DNA of 64,000 bases from Pseudomonas monteilii NBRC 103158 = DSM 14164 (GCF_000730605.1 NZ_BBIS01000042.1:1-64000), one strand, 5' to 3'. Positions 37,380-46,836 are shown, counted from the first letter of the stretch. Numbers and translations: made by a program. The notes: a model not told the origin generated them from the letters alone.

Positions 37380-38591
37380 ATGCAAATGCCCAAGACCCTG
37401 AAAATCCGCAATGGCGACAAGGTGCAGCCAACCTTCTCGGCCCAGGAATATGCGGCCCGCCATGCCCGGCTGCGGGCCTACATGGACGAGCAGGACATCG
37501 AAGCGGCGATCTTCACGTCGTACCACAACGTCAACTACTACAGCGATTTTCTCTACTGCTCGTTCGGCCGCCCCTATGCGCTGGTGATCACCCAGGACAA
37601 GGTGGTCTCGATCAGTGCCAACATCGACGGCGGGCAACCCTGGCGGCGCACGGTGGGCACTGACAACATCGTCTACACCGACTGGCAGCGCGACAACTTC
37701 TTCGTCGCCATCCAGCAGGCCCTGCCGCTGGCCTCGCGCATTGGCGTGGAGCATGACCACCTCAACCTGCAGAACCACGGCAAGCTCGCCGCCTGCTACC
37801 CCAAGGCTGAGCTGGTAGACATCGGTGCACCCTGCATGCGCATGCGCATGATCAAGTCGGCCGAGGAACAAGCGCTGATTCGCCATGGCGCGCAGGTGGC
37901 CGATATCGGCGGTGCGGCGGTGGTAGAGGCGCTGCGCGATCAAGTGCCTGAATATGAAGTGGCATTGCATGCCACCCAGGCGATGGTACGGGAAATTGCC
38001 AGGCGCTTCCCCGATGCCGAGCTGATGGACACCTGGACCTGGTTCCAGTCCGGGCTCAACACCGACGGTGCGCACAACCCGGTAACCAGCCGCCGCGTGG
38101 GCAAGGGTGAAATCCTCAGCCTCAACTGCTTCCCGATGATCGCTGGCTACTACACCGCGCTGGAGCGCACACTGTTCCTCGACCATTGCCCGGACGAGTA
38201 CCTGCGCCTGTGGCAGGCCAACGTCGAGGTACACGAGGCCGGGTTGAAGCTGGTACGTCCAGGCATGCGCTGCAGCGATATCGCCCGCGAACTGAACGAG
38301 ATTTTCCTGCGCCACGACCTGCTGCAATACCGCACCTTCGGTTATGGCCACTCGTTCGGCACCTTGAGCCACTACTACGGCCGCGAAGCCGGGCTGGAGC
38401 TGCGCGAAGACATCGATACGGTGCTGGAGCCGGGCATGGTGGTGTCGATCGAACCGATGATCATGCTGCCTGAAGGGCGACCGGGGGCGGGCGGGTATCG
38501 CGAGCATGACATCCTGATCGTCAATGACCACGGCGCTGAGAACATCACCCGATTCCCGTATGGGCCGGAGCACAACATCATTCGCAAGTAA
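37380..38591 (+). CDS. creatinase (creatine amidinohydrolase)
   Basis: 403 aa, the exact length of P. putida creatinase. It hydrolyses creatine to sarcosine and urea. The catalytic His232 (DGAHNPVT) and Glu358 (SIEPMIM) fall at the same numbers as in the characterised P. putida enzyme. It has the 'pita-bread' aminopeptidase fold without a metal site. The following MHS transporter (117 bases on) may import creatine, and the GlxA-type regulator further on may control both. No creatininase or sarcosine oxidase gene lies in the window. Confidence 0.95.
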   Translation: MQMPKTLKIRNGDKVQPTFSAQEYAARHARLRAYMDEQDIEAAIFTSYHNVNYYSDFLYCSFGRPYALVITQDKVVSISANIDGGQPWRRTVGTDNIVYTDWQRDNFFVAIQQALPLASRIGVEHDHLNLQNHGKLAACYPKAELVDIGAPCMRMRMIKSAEEQALIRHGAQVADIGGAAVVEALRDQVPEYEVALHATQAMVREIARRFPDAELMDTWTWFQSGLNTDGAHNPVTSRRVGKGEILSLNCFPMIAGYYTALERTLFLDHCPDEYLRLWQANVEVHEAGLKLVRPGMRCSDIARELNEIFLRHDLLQYRTFGYGHSFGTLSHYYGREAGLELREDIDTVLEPGMVVSIEPMIMLPEGRPGAGGYREHDILIVNDHGAENITRFPYGPEHNIIRK

Positions 38592-38602
38592 GCATCGGTG
38601 GT

Positions 38603-38632
38603 GCCTCGTCGCGGCTTCAGCCGCGATGAGGC
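38603..38632. repeat. REP-type palindrome
   Basis: Stem GCCTCGTCGCGG / CCGCGATGAGGC with one mismatch, directly after creatinase. Same family as the palindromes at 40052, 50004 and 55431; may also act as a terminator. Confidence 0.65.
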
Positions 38633-38708
38633 CAGCCCAGACAACAAAAAAATCACTGTATGACCACCAGACCCTGCCTCCAATTAAAAGAACCAGAGGG
38701 TACCCGTC

Positions 38709-40043
38709 ATGTCCAGCACCACACTTGACCCATCCACCGTCGACGGCCCCGCGCTCAGTGCCGAACGCCAGGCCCTGCGCAAGGCCGCCCGGGCCAGTTT
38801 CATGGGCAACTTCGTCGAGTGGTTCGACTACGCCGCCTACGGCTACCTGGCCACCATCATCGCCGCCACCTTCTTCCCGCAAACCGATAAGACCACCGGC
38901 TTGCTGGCCACCTTTGCAGTGTTTGCCCTGTCGTTCCTGGTGCGGCCACTGGGCGGCATTGTCTGGGGCCATTTCGGCGACCGCCATGGCCGGCGCAACG
39001 CACTGTCGTGGTCGATCCTGATCATGTCGGTATCCACCTTTTGCATTGGCCTGTTGCCCGGTTATGCGCAAATCGGCCTGTGGGCACCCTGCCTGCTGTT
39101 GCTGATCCGGCTGGTGCAGGGCTTTTCGGCTTCGGGCGAGTACGCCGGTGCCGCCGCGTTTTTGGCTGAATACGCACCGCCTGGACGGCGCGGCTTGTAC
39201 ACCAGCATCGTGCCGGCCAGCACCGCAGCGGGGTTGCTGTTTGGTGCGGCATTCGTGGCGGTACTGCACGAGCTGCTCAGCAGCGAAGCCCTGCATGAAT
39301 GGGGCTGGCGGCTGCCGTTCCTGCTGGCGGCGCCGTTTGGCCTGGTAGGGCGTTATATCCGTATGAGCCTGCAGGACACCCCCAAATTTCTGGAGATGGA
39401 GCAGCGCCTGGAAAACAAAGCCTGCATGGCGCGGGCGCCAATACGCGAACTGATGAGCCAGCACCGCCGCAGCCTGGGTATCGGCATTGGCGTTACCTGC
39501 CTGAACGCCGTGGCGTTCTACCTGCTGCTTAGCTACATGCCGACCTACCTGTCCACTGAAATGGGCATGAGCGAGCGGGATTCGTTCATTGCCTCGACGG
39601 TGTCGCTGGCCACCTATATCGGCTTGATTTTCCTGATGGGGCGTTTGTCCGACCAGTTTGGCCGCAAGACCATGCTGGTGGTGGCGTCGCTGTTGTTCCT
39701 GGGGCTGACCGTGCCGTTGTTCCGCCTGCTCGATGGGCAGCCGCTGGTGGTGATTCTGGCGATCCAGATTTGCTTCGGGGCGATACTGGCGATGAACGAC
39801 GGGACCTTGCCGTGCCTGCTGGCGGAGATTTTCCCGACCCGGGTGCGTTTCAGTGGCTTTGCCCTGAGCTTCAATCTGGCCAACGCGCTGTTTGGCGGGA
39901 CTGCGCCGTTCATTGCCACCTGGCTGATCCAGGTGACCGGCAGCAAGCTGGCGCCGGCGGGGTATTTGCTGGCGGCGGCACTGGTCGCGCTGGTGGCCAT
40001 GCTGATGTGTCGGGAAACGGCGCACTCGGCTCTTGAAGATTAG
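38709..40043 (+). CDS. MFS transporter, metabolite:H+ symporter (MHS) family
   Basis: 444 aa with 12 predicted helices. MHS signatures: FMGNFVEWFDYAAYGYLA at the start, RPLGGIVWGHFGDRHGRRNAL in loop 2-3 and GFSASGEYAGAAAFLAEYAPPGRRG in helix 4/5. Related carriers (ProP, KgtP, ShiA) import betaines, carboxylates and similar polar solutes. The position after creatinase suggests creatine or a related guanidino compound; this is inference. Confidence 0.9.
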   Translation: MSSTTLDPSTVDGPALSAERQALRKAARASFMGNFVEWFDYAAYGYLATIIAATFFPQTDKTTGLLATFAVFALSFLVRPLGGIVWGHFGDRHGRRNALSWSILIMSVSTFCIGLLPGYAQIGLWAPCLLLLIRLVQGFSASGEYAGAAAFLAEYAPPGRRGLYTSIVPASTAAGLLFGAAFVAVLHELLSSEALHEWGWRLPFLLAAPFGLVGRYIRMSLQDTPKFLEMEQRLENKACMARAPIRELMSQHRRSLGIGIGVTCLNAVAFYLLLSYMPTYLSTEMGMSERDSFIASTVSLATYIGLIFLMGRLSDQFGRKTMLVVASLLFLGLTVPLFRLLDGQPLVVILAIQICFGAILAMNDGTLPCLLAEIFPTRVRFSGFALSFNLANALFGGTAPFIATWLIQVTGSKLAPAGYLLAAALVALVAMLMCRETAHSALED

Positions 40044-40051
40044 TTGACCTG

Positions 40052-40091
40052 TACCGGCCTCTTCGCGGGTAAACCCGCGAAGAGGCCGGTA
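40052..40091. repeat. perfect REP-type palindrome
   Basis: Nineteen bases (TACCGGCCTCTTCGCGGGT) followed by their exact complement. It sits between the MHS transporter and the converging AraC gene and fits the P. putida REP consensus head. Confidence 0.8.
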
Positions 40092-40112
40092 AAAGCAATA
40101 CAAAAACTTGAA

Positions 40113-41120
40113 TTAATGCAGCGAAGCCTGCCGCCGCTCCCCCAGCGGCGACAACCCGAAGAATCGGCTATAGCTCTTGGAAAAATGCGCCGGCGAACTG
40201 AACCCGCAAGCCAGTGCCACCTCTCGCACCTGCACATCGCTGCGCAGCAGCAACTCCCGCGCCCTCGACAGCCGTAACTCCAGGTAATACTGGCTGGGCG
40301 TACGCTGCAGGTACTTGTGAAACAGCCGCTCCAACTGGCGCACGGTCACTTCATTGAGGCTGGCCAGCTCTTCCAGCCCTAGCGGTTCTTCCAGGTTGGC
40401 TTCCATGATCGCCACCACCTGGCTCAGCTTGGGTTGGGCGCTGCCCAACAGGGTGCGCAGCGGCACCCGCTGGCGCTCGCGCTCGCCCCGCATGCGGTCG
40501 CACAGCAACAGCTCGGCCGCCTTGGCCGCGATGTCCTGGCCGCCAGCCTCGCGGGCTACCAGTTGCAGCATCATGTCCATGGCTGCCACACCGCCCGAGC
40601 AGGTGTAGCGGTCGCGGTCCAGTTCGAACAGCTGGCTGGAGATCACGATGCCGGGGAAGTGTGCCTGCAATGTCGGCAAGTCTTCCCAGTGGATGGTGCA
40701 GCGGTAGCCCTTTAGCAGTTCGGCCTTGGCCAGCAGGTAGCTGCCGGTACAGATACCGCCCAACGGCATGTGTTGGCGGGCCAGCTGGCGCAACCAGTCG
40801 ATCAACGGACGGTTACCACGACTACGGTCGATGGGGTTGGCACCCACCACCAGCAGGGTATCCAGTGCGGGCGCGTTGGCGATGCTGTAGTCGGGTAAGA
40901 CGCGCATGCCGTTGCTGGCCGTCACTGGCGCATCGTCTGCTGCGATGAGCACACTGCGAAACAGTGGCTTGCGCGCGGCCAGGTTGGCCATGCGCAAGGT
41001 TTCTACCGCCGAGGCCAGGCCGATGGTGGTGAAATTGGGCAAAATCAGAAAGCCGAAGGTCTTCGCGGAACAACTCTTTACAATAGACGGCGATGGGGTT
41101 GCAGAAGCGGGGTGGACCAT
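40113..41120 (-). CDS. GlxA-family AraC transcriptional regulator
   Basis: 335 aa. N-terminal DJ-1/PfpI-like (class I glutamine amidotransferase fold) domain at about 20-190, with the nucleophile-elbow region GGICTGSYLLAKA; C-terminal AraC HTH pair at about 225-325 (ACGFSSPAHFSKSYSRFFG). This architecture is shared with GbdR, SouR and CdhR, which regulate betaine, sarcosine and carnitine catabolism in pseudomonads. It is a natural candidate for control of the converging creatinase/MHS pair. The start is ATG 41120; the longer open frame runs through noncoding DNA and pssA. Confidence 0.88.
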   Translation of the reverse strand: MVHPASATPSPSIVKSCSAKTFGFLILPNFTTIGLASAVETLRMANLAARKPLFRSVLIAADDAPVTASNGMRVLPDYSIANAPALDTLLVVGANPIDRSRGNRPLIDWLRQLARQHMPLGGICTGSYLLAKAELLKGYRCTIHWEDLPTLQAHFPGIVISSQLFELDRDRYTCSGGVAAMDMMLQLVAREAGGQDIAAKAAELLLCDRMRGERERQRVPLRTLLGSAQPKLSQVVAIMEANLEEPLGLEELASLNEVTVRQLERLFHKYLQRTPSQYYLELRLSRARELLLRSDVQVREVALACGFSSPAHFSKSYSRFFGLSPLGERRQASLH

Positions 41121-41301
41121 TGCGCTGTTCCTGTGCAAGCTGAGGCATAGTTCGTCAGGGGCAGTGAGAAAATACAGCCTCGCGTGGTTCTTGTTTTTAT
41201 AGGTCGTTGCCGGGTCGATCTTACACCCCCGGCGCAGCGACCAGGAATGGCCCCGCCGGCTGGCAGGGCCGACAGTGATTGCACAGAGAAGGTGATCGTT
41301 C

Positions 41302-42630
41302 GTGAACCCCGAATCCATGCTGGCGGCATTGCCAGGCTACGCCATGTCGCCCGAGTCGATCCAGGTGCTGCCCGATGCCAAGGCCTACCGCGCCTGCCTG
41401 TTCGAGCGCATCCGCGCCGCAACCCGGCGCATCGTCATCGTTGCGTTGTACTTGCAGGAAGACGAGGCCGGCCAGGAAGTGCTGGATGCCTTGTACCAGG
41501 CCAAGGCCGAGCGGCCGGGCCTGGAAATCACTATCGTGGTCGACTGGTTCCGTGCCCGCCGTGGCCTGCTCGGGGCCGGTCGCCAGCCGGGTAACGCCGC
41601 CTGGTACCAGGCCCAGCGCCAGTTGCGCGGGCTGGATATCGTCATTCACGGGGTGCCAGTGCAGACCCGTGAGTTGTTCGGTGTGTTGCACCTGAAGGGC
41701 AGCATCATCGACGACTGTGTGATCTACACCGGCGCCAGCCTGAACAACGTGTACCTGCACCGCTTCGACCGTTATCGCCTGGACCGCTATCACCTGTTCC
41801 AGTCGCCAGCGCTGGCCGACGCCATGGTCGGCCTGGTAGCGCGCCTGCTGCACCACACCGCCACACCACGCCTCGACTTGCCCGCACCACCCGCCACCCG
41901 TAGCCTGCGCGGCGACATCCGGCGCTTGCGTGCGCGGTTGCGGCGCATGGCGTACGAGGCACCGGCCGCCGTGCCTGGGGAGGGGTTGCGGGTGGTGCCA
42001 CTGTTGGGCGTGGGCCGTGGCAACCCGTTGAACCGGGCGCTGTGCGCCCTGCTAGCGGCGGCGCGCACGCACATCATCATCAGCACGCCGTATTTCAACC
42101 CGCCACGGGTGGTGATGCGCGAGCTCGATCATGCGCTGGAGCGGGGCGTGCACGTTGAGCTGATCGTGGGTGACCGCACGGCCAACGACTTCTACATCGC
42201 CCCCGGTGAGCCGTTCAGTGCCAGTGGCGCTTTGCCTTATCTGTATGAAGACAACCTGCGAGGCTTCGCCCGGCGCCGCCACGCGGCCATTACCCGTGGC
42301 CAGTTGGAAGTGCGGATCTGGAACGATCCCGGGCATACCTTTCACGCCAAGGGCGTGTGGGTCGACCAGCGCTATTCGCTGCTGACCGGCAACAACCTGA
42401 ATCCGCGCGGGTTCAACCTGGACCTTGAGAACGGCCTGCTCATCGATGACCCGCAGGGGCAGTGGCTGGCGCCACGAGAGGCGGAGCTGGCCGAGTTGCG
42501 CCGGTTTGCGCCGAAAATCGGCTCGGCCGACGCGTTGGGGGTCAAGGCCGAGCACCCCAAGGAAGTGCGCAAGTTCCTGCGGCGGTTGCGTTATAGCCGG
42601 TTGGAGCCGTTGATCAAGCGGGTGCTCTGA
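41302..42630 (+). CDS. pssA: CDP-diacylglycerol-serine O-phosphatidyltransferase (PLD type)
   Basis: 442 aa phospholipase D superfamily protein. Two HxKx4D motifs are present (HLKGSIID near 130 and HAKGVWVD near 350), as in E. coli PssA, which makes phosphatidylserine from CDP-diacylglycerol and serine. The N-terminus has the typical FERIRAATRRIVIVALYLQEDEAGQ stretch (abridged). GTG start at 41302 with AAGGTG upstream; an ATG five codons on is possible. Confidence 0.92.
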   Translation: MNPESMLAALPGYAMSPESIQVLPDAKAYRACLFERIRAATRRIVIVALYLQEDEAGQEVLDALYQAKAERPGLEITIVVDWFRARRGLLGAGRQPGNAAWYQAQRQLRGLDIVIHGVPVQTRELFGVLHLKGSIIDDCVIYTGASLNNVYLHRFDRYRLDRYHLFQSPALADAMVGLVARLLHHTATPRLDLPAPPATRSLRGDIRRLRARLRRMAYEAPAAVPGEGLRVVPLLGVGRGNPLNRALCALLAAARTHIIISTPYFNPPRVVMRELDHALERGVHVELIVGDRTANDFYIAPGEPFSASGALPYLYEDNLRGFARRRHAAITRGQLEVRIWNDPGHTFHAKGVWVDQRYSLLTGNNLNPRGFNLDLENGLLIDDPQGQWLAPREAELAELRRFAPKIGSADALGVKAEHPKEVRKFLRRLRYSRLEPLIKRVL

Positions 42631-42935
42631 GCCCTTGCACCCTTCCAAAAGCCATGCCCGCGCCTACAGGGACCGTGCCGGCTCGGCGACCTTAGCTAAG
42701 CCTGTGCTTGTCTGAGTGCTCACGGGCGGGCAACGGGTGCGTTTTATCGGGTGAATGCATCGCGATTTGAGTGGTGAACACGACCGCTTGATGTCAATAT
42801 GATATTGCTTGCGCACGACCATGGACAGGGGCTGGGCTATCATTTGCAGGCAACCGTGCAAGGCCCCTCTGAAAAGTCATCACGAGTGCATACAATCGGG
42901 CCTTTTCTTCGTTAACCAGATAGGCCAATGCGTAT
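42631..42935. other. gene-free stretch before the diguanylate cyclase
   Basis: 305 bases without a supported gene. The only clear structure is the palindrome at 42795-42807, described separately. The open frames on the minus strand here have no start signals or family resemblance. Confidence 0.4.
42795..42807. promoter_or_regulatory. palindrome CAATAT-G-ATATTG, operator candidate
   Basis: Perfect 6+6 dyad around a single G, in an AT-rich patch about 130 bases upstream of the diguanylate cyclase start. The binding protein is unknown. Confidence 0.35.
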
Positions 42936-44102
42936 ATGGCGCTAGATCCACCCACGATGCTGACCATCTCGGTCGCCCTGGCAGCAGCAGCTGCGTTGTA
43001 CCTGGCGATTGAGTGGCGCAGCGTCCGCGAAACCTCTTTGCTGTTCTGGAGTGCAGGTTTTGCCACCATTACTGTCGGCTGTGTTCTGGCCTTGCTACGT
43101 GGGATCGGCTTGCTGTTCATCGGCATCTGGTTCGCCAATGGCTTGCTGGTGGTTGCGCACTGGTTTTTCCTGATGGGCGTGTTGCGTTTTACCCAAGACC
43201 GTTTGTCTCGGGCCTGGTTATTGGTTGTGGTCGTGTGGTTCGCCTTGCTTTTGCTGCCCGTGGGGGCGCAGTGGTCGAAGGTGATGTTGATGGTCAACTC
43301 GCTGCTGGTGGCCGCGCTGACGTTGAAGGCCAGCTTCCTGTTACGGCCGCACGGCAAGTCGCTGAGCGTGGGGGCGGTGCAGCTGCGTTATGTGTTGCTG
43401 CTCCACGGGCTGTTCTACGTGGCCAAGGCGGTCATTGCGATCACGCCGGGCACCTTGATTGATCTGGCCACCTTTGGCGGGCTGATCATCCAGATTTCCC
43501 TGGTCGAAGGGGCGATGGCGATCATGCTGATTGCCTTGTCGATGACCGGCACCGTGCGTTATAGACGCGAGGAGCGGATTGCCCGGCTGGCCGCGCGCGA
43601 CCCGTTGACTGCGCTCTACAACCGGCGCGCGCTGGAAGTGCGGGCCGGGCATTTCTTCAAGGAAGTGAGCCCGGCTCAACCCGGGGCCTTGATGCTGATC
43701 GACATCGACAACTTCAAGCTGGTCAACGACCTGCATGGGCACATAGCGGGTGATCGCTTGCTGATTGCCCTGAGCGAACTCATTCGCACGGTGCTGCCCG
43801 AGCGCTCGCTGGCAGCGCGTTTGGGCGGAGATGAGTTCGTCATCTTGCTGTGCGGGGCGAGCAGTGAGCGGGTCATGGAGTTGGGTGGGCTGTTGCGTGA
43901 ACAGTTCCAGCAGTACGCCAGCAAGACCGTACCTACACCGCAGGCCGTCACCTTGAGTATCGGTGCCAACCTGTTCGACCAGCCACCGGCCAGCCTGGCG
44001 GCGTTGATCGAGCAGGGGGATGTGGCGTTGTACCAGTCCAAACGCAGTGGGCGGGACAGTATCCGGTTTGTAGAGCGGCCGATGGCAGACCTTAGCCAAT
44101 AG
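42936..44102 (+). CDS. membrane-bound diguanylate cyclase (GGDEF)
   Basis: 388 aa. Six to seven membrane helices in the first 205 residues, then a GGDEF domain (about 215-380) with intact RLGGDEF active site and DIDNFKLVNDLHGHIAGD. No EAL domain and no recognised ligand domain. It would synthesise c-di-GMP at the inner membrane in response to a signal read by the helices. There is no upstream RxxD I-site that I can place with certainty. Confidence 0.9.
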   Translation: MALDPPTMLTISVALAAAAALYLAIEWRSVRETSLLFWSAGFATITVGCVLALLRGIGLLFIGIWFANGLLVVAHWFFLMGVLRFTQDRLSRAWLLVVVVWFALLLLPVGAQWSKVMLMVNSLLVAALTLKASFLLRPHGKSLSVGAVQLRYVLLLHGLFYVAKAVIAITPGTLIDLATFGGLIIQISLVEGAMAIMLIALSMTGTVRYRREERIARLAARDPLTALYNRRALEVRAGHFFKEVSPAQPGALMLIDIDNFKLVNDLHGHIAGDRLLIALSELIRTVLPERSLAARLGGDEFVILLCGASSERVMELGGLLREQFQQYASKTVPTPQAVTLSIGANLFDQPPASLAALIEQGDVALYQSKRSGRDSIRFVERPMADLSQ

Positions 44103-44105
44103 ACG

Positions 44106-44130
44106 ATCGGTGCCGCCAAGCGGCCCCGAT
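44106..44130. terminator. hairpin between converging genes
   Basis: Stem ATCGGTGCCGC / GCGGCCCCGAT with one internal mismatch and a CAA loop, between the stops of the diguanylate cyclase gene and ppnN. Confidence 0.55.
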
Positions 44131-44141
44131 GGTATGGGCTA

Positions 44142-45515
44142 TCAGGTCACCACCTGGTAGCACGGTACATATGCCGCGCCGCCGGGCAGCTTCATCCGGT
44201 GCTGGTCGACGAAGGCCTGCAACAGCCGGCCCAGTGGGTCCAGCACGGCGCTGTCGCCACGGATCTGGTACGGCCCGTGCTCCTCGATCAGGCGGATGCC
44301 CTTGTCTTTCACGTTACCCGCAACAATGCCGGAAAACGCCCGGCGCAGGTTGGCTGCCAGTTCATGGGGCGGCAGCTCGCGGCGCAGGTCCAGCTCGGCC
44401 ATGGCCTGGTGAGTCGGGTCGAACGGGCGCTGGAAGCTCTCCTCGATCTTCAGCAGCCAGTTGAAGTGGAAGGCATCGTTACGCTCGCGGCGGAACTGCT
44501 TGACCTCTTTGAGCCCTTCGACCATGTGCCGGGCAACTTCCGCCGGGTCGTCGATGATGATTTCGTACAGCCGGTGCGCCGCTTCACCCAAGGTTGCGCC
44601 GACAAAGGCATGCAACTGCTGCAGGTAAGGCTCGGCACTGCGCGGGCCGGTGAGTACCACCGGGAACGGCAGGTTGTGGTTGTCCGGGTGCATGAGGATG
44701 CCGAGCAGGTACAGGAACTCCTCGGCCGTGCCGGCACCGCCTGGGAAGATGATGATGCCGTGGCCGACACGTACGAAGGCTTCCAGGCGCTTCTCGATGT
44801 CCGGCAGGATCACCAGTTCGTTGACGATAGGGTTGGGCGCTTCGGCGGCGATGATGCCCGGTTCGGTCAGGCCCAGGTAACGGCTGCCGTGCATGCGCTG
44901 CTTGGCGTGGGCGATGGTGGCGCCCTTCATCGGCCCCTTCATCACGCCAGGGCCGCAGCCGGTGCAGACGTCCAGTTTACGCAGGCCAAGCTCGTGGCCG
45001 ACCTTCTTGGTGTACTGGTATTCCTCGGTGCTGATCGAGTGGCCGCCCCAGCACACCACCATTTTCGGCTCCACGCCCGGGCGCAGGGTGCGCGCGTTGC
45101 GCAGCAGGTGGAAGACGTAGTCGGTGATGCCCTGGGAGCTTTCCAGGTCGATGCGCTGGCTGGCCAGTTCGCTTTCGGTGTAGACGATATCGCGCAGGGC
45201 GCTGAACAGCATTTCACGGGTGCTGGCGATCATTTCGCCATCGACGAAAGCGTCGGCCGGGGCATTCAAGAGCTCCAGGCGAACACCGCGGTCTTGTTGG
45301 TGGATTTTTACCTCGAAGTCCTTGTAGGCCTCGAGAATGGTCTTGGCATTGTCGACATGGGCGCCGGTGTTGAGGATGGCCAGGGCGCACTGGCGGAACA
45401 GGGTGTAAAGGCTACCGGTACCGACTTCACTCAGTTGCTGCACTTCACGTTGTGACAGCGTTTCCAGGCTGCCTTTGGGGCTGACGGATGCATTGATGAC
45501 ATTGCGTTGAGGCAT
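44142..45515 (-). CDS. ppnN: pyrimidine/purine nucleotide 5'-monophosphate nucleosidase PpnN
   Basis: 457 aa, size of E. coli PpnN (YgdH). It releases the base from nucleoside monophosphates and is controlled by (p)ppGpp in E. coli. The LOG/Rossmann core carries PGGAGTAEE and the phosphate loop CGPGVMKGPMKGA; flanking N- and C-terminal domains of the long PpnN form are present. Start ATG 45515. Confidence 0.93.
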   Translation of the reverse strand: MPQRNVINASVSPKGSLETLSQREVQQLSEVGTGSLYTLFRQCALAILNTGAHVDNAKTILEAYKDFEVKIHQQDRGVRLELLNAPADAFVDGEMIASTREMLFSALRDIVYTESELASQRIDLESSQGITDYVFHLLRNARTLRPGVEPKMVVCWGGHSISTEEYQYTKKVGHELGLRKLDVCTGCGPGVMKGPMKGATIAHAKQRMHGSRYLGLTEPGIIAAEAPNPIVNELVILPDIEKRLEAFVRVGHGIIIFPGGAGTAEEFLYLLGILMHPDNHNLPFPVVLTGPRSAEPYLQQLHAFVGATLGEAAHRLYEIIIDDPAEVARHMVEGLKEVKQFRRERNDAFHFNWLLKIEESFQRPFDPTHQAMAELDLRRELPPHELAANLRRAFSGIVAGNVKDKGIRLIEEHGPYQIRGDSAVLDPLGRLLQAFVDQHRMKLPGGAAYVPCYQVVT

Positions 45516-45603
45516 CTAAGTCTTTCCTGTGCGGGTAAAACATCCTTCTTTGACAACACCATACCGAGAAATGTGGGCGGCAACGAGAGGGCTAGTGAAA
45601 AAG

Positions 45604-45663
45604 CTTGAGGCCGGGTTGGCTTCTTCGCGTTTTTACCCGCGAAAAAGCCAACCCGGCCTCAAG
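45604..45663. repeat. long inverted repeat at the end of yeiH
   Basis: Near-perfect stem from CTTGAGGCCGGGTTGGCTT to its complement around TCGCG-N6-CGCGA, ending exactly at the yeiH stop. Likely a REP-like element acting as terminator; the arms are longer than usual for the other copies here. Confidence 0.7.
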
Positions 45664-46725
45664 TCAGCCCAACAGCTTCTGCACGCCGAGTGTAATCGCC
45701 AAACCACCCCCGACCAGCCACAGGTTGAGAATCGCCCCGGTCGCCAGCGCCTTCGGCCCAGCCTGGCGGATCTGGCTGAAGCGGGTTTCCATCCCCAGTG
45801 CCGTCATGGCCATGGTCAGGGCAAAGGTGTCCAGGCTGTTCACCGCCTGGGTCACGCTACCAGGCAGCACCTGCAACGAGTTCACCAACACCAGCGCGAG
45901 GAAGCCGAAGGCGAACCAGGGCATGGCGATACGCCCATTGCCCTGCGCTTGGCCGGCTTTACGCGAACGGCTGATCCACAGGCCTACCACCAACAATACC
46001 GGCACCAGCAACATGACCCGGGTCATCTTGACGATGGTTGCGATATGGGTGGCTTCAGGGCTTACGTTACTGGCGGCGCCAACCACCTGGGCCACTTCAT
46101 GAACAGTGCCGCCCAGGAACAACCCGGCCCCCATCGTGTCGAGGTGCAGCCAGCCGGCGTTGATGGCCAGCGGGTACAGGAACATCGACAAGGTGCCGAA
46201 CAGCACCACGCTACCGACTGCCATGGCGCTCTTGTGCGGGGCACTGCGCAGTGCCGATTCGAAGGCCAGCACCGCAGCGGCGCCGCAGATGGCGCTACCG
46301 GCGGCCGTCAGCAAGGCGGTATCGCGGTCCAGCTTGAACAGTTTCATGCCGCACCACAGGCCGATCAACAGCGTGCTAGATACCACCAGCAGCGACACGA
46401 TAAGCCCCGACCAGCCGACTTCGGCGATCTCCTGCAGGCTAACGCGCAGGCCAAAGAAGGCCACGGCGATGCGCAACAGGCCGCGCGCAGAAAAGTTGAT
46501 ACCCGCCGCCCAGCTAGCCGGTACGCCGTCACGCAGCGCGTTGCCATACAGCGCACCGGCGACAATACCGACGATCAGCGGGCTGATGCCCAGGTTGGCG
46601 ATGGCGGGCATGGCGGCCAGCTGAGTGACCGCGAGCGCGAACAACGCCACGAACAGGATGCCATTGAGCCGCCCTCGGGTAGAGAGGGTAGGTGCAAAAG
46701 CAGGGTTGGACGGAACCGTGGCCAT
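45664..46725 (-). CDS. YeiH family membrane protein (putative sulfate exporter)
   Basis: 353 aa with about ten membrane helices (UPF0324/YeiH). Typical stretches: ISPLIVGIVAGALYGN near the start, GAAVLAFESAL in the middle and TVHEVAQVVGAA. Family members are annotated as sulfate exporters, a role with limited proof. It is divergent from a LysR-type gene, the same order as yeiH-yeiE. The start at 46725 has GGAGG upstream. Confidence 0.85.
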   Translation of the reverse strand: MATVPSNPAFAPTLSTRGRLNGILFVALFALAVTQLAAMPAIANLGISPLIVGIVAGALYGNALRDGVPASWAAGINFSARGLLRIAVAFFGLRVSLQEIAEVGWSGLIVSLLVVSSTLLIGLWCGMKLFKLDRDTALLTAAGSAICGAAAVLAFESALRSAPHKSAMAVGSVVLFGTLSMFLYPLAINAGWLHLDTMGAGLFLGGTVHEVAQVVGAASNVSPEATHIATIVKMTRVMLLVPVLLVVGLWISRSRKAGQAQGNGRIAMPWFAFGFLALVLVNSLQVLPGSVTQAVNSLDTFALTMAMTALGMETRFSQIRQAGPKALATGAILNLWLVGGGLAITLGVQKLLG

Positions 46726-46771
46726 GTGAGTCCTCCGGAAAGGTGTTTCGACAAGGCCTACGTTAATCTGG

Positions 46772-46785
46772 TTATAAGCTTATAA
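46772..46785. promoter_or_regulatory. palindrome TTATAAGCTTATAA between yeiH and the LysR gene
   Basis: Perfect 14-base dyad in the 111-base divergent spacer. It is AT-rich and of a size expected for a LysR-type regulator, so it is a good candidate binding site for the neighbour at 46837. Confidence 0.5.
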
Positions 46786-46836
46786 AAAATCGTAATTTAG
46801 GATGGCAAATATCCGAATAGCTGATATTTTTTATTC

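Noticed and set aside
37356..40103. 915-codon open frame on the minus strand
   Set aside because: It is the complement of the creatinase and MHS genes, whose frames match known families with correct catalytic residues. The minus frame has repeat-like Gln/His/Arg composition typical of antisense frames in high-GC DNA.
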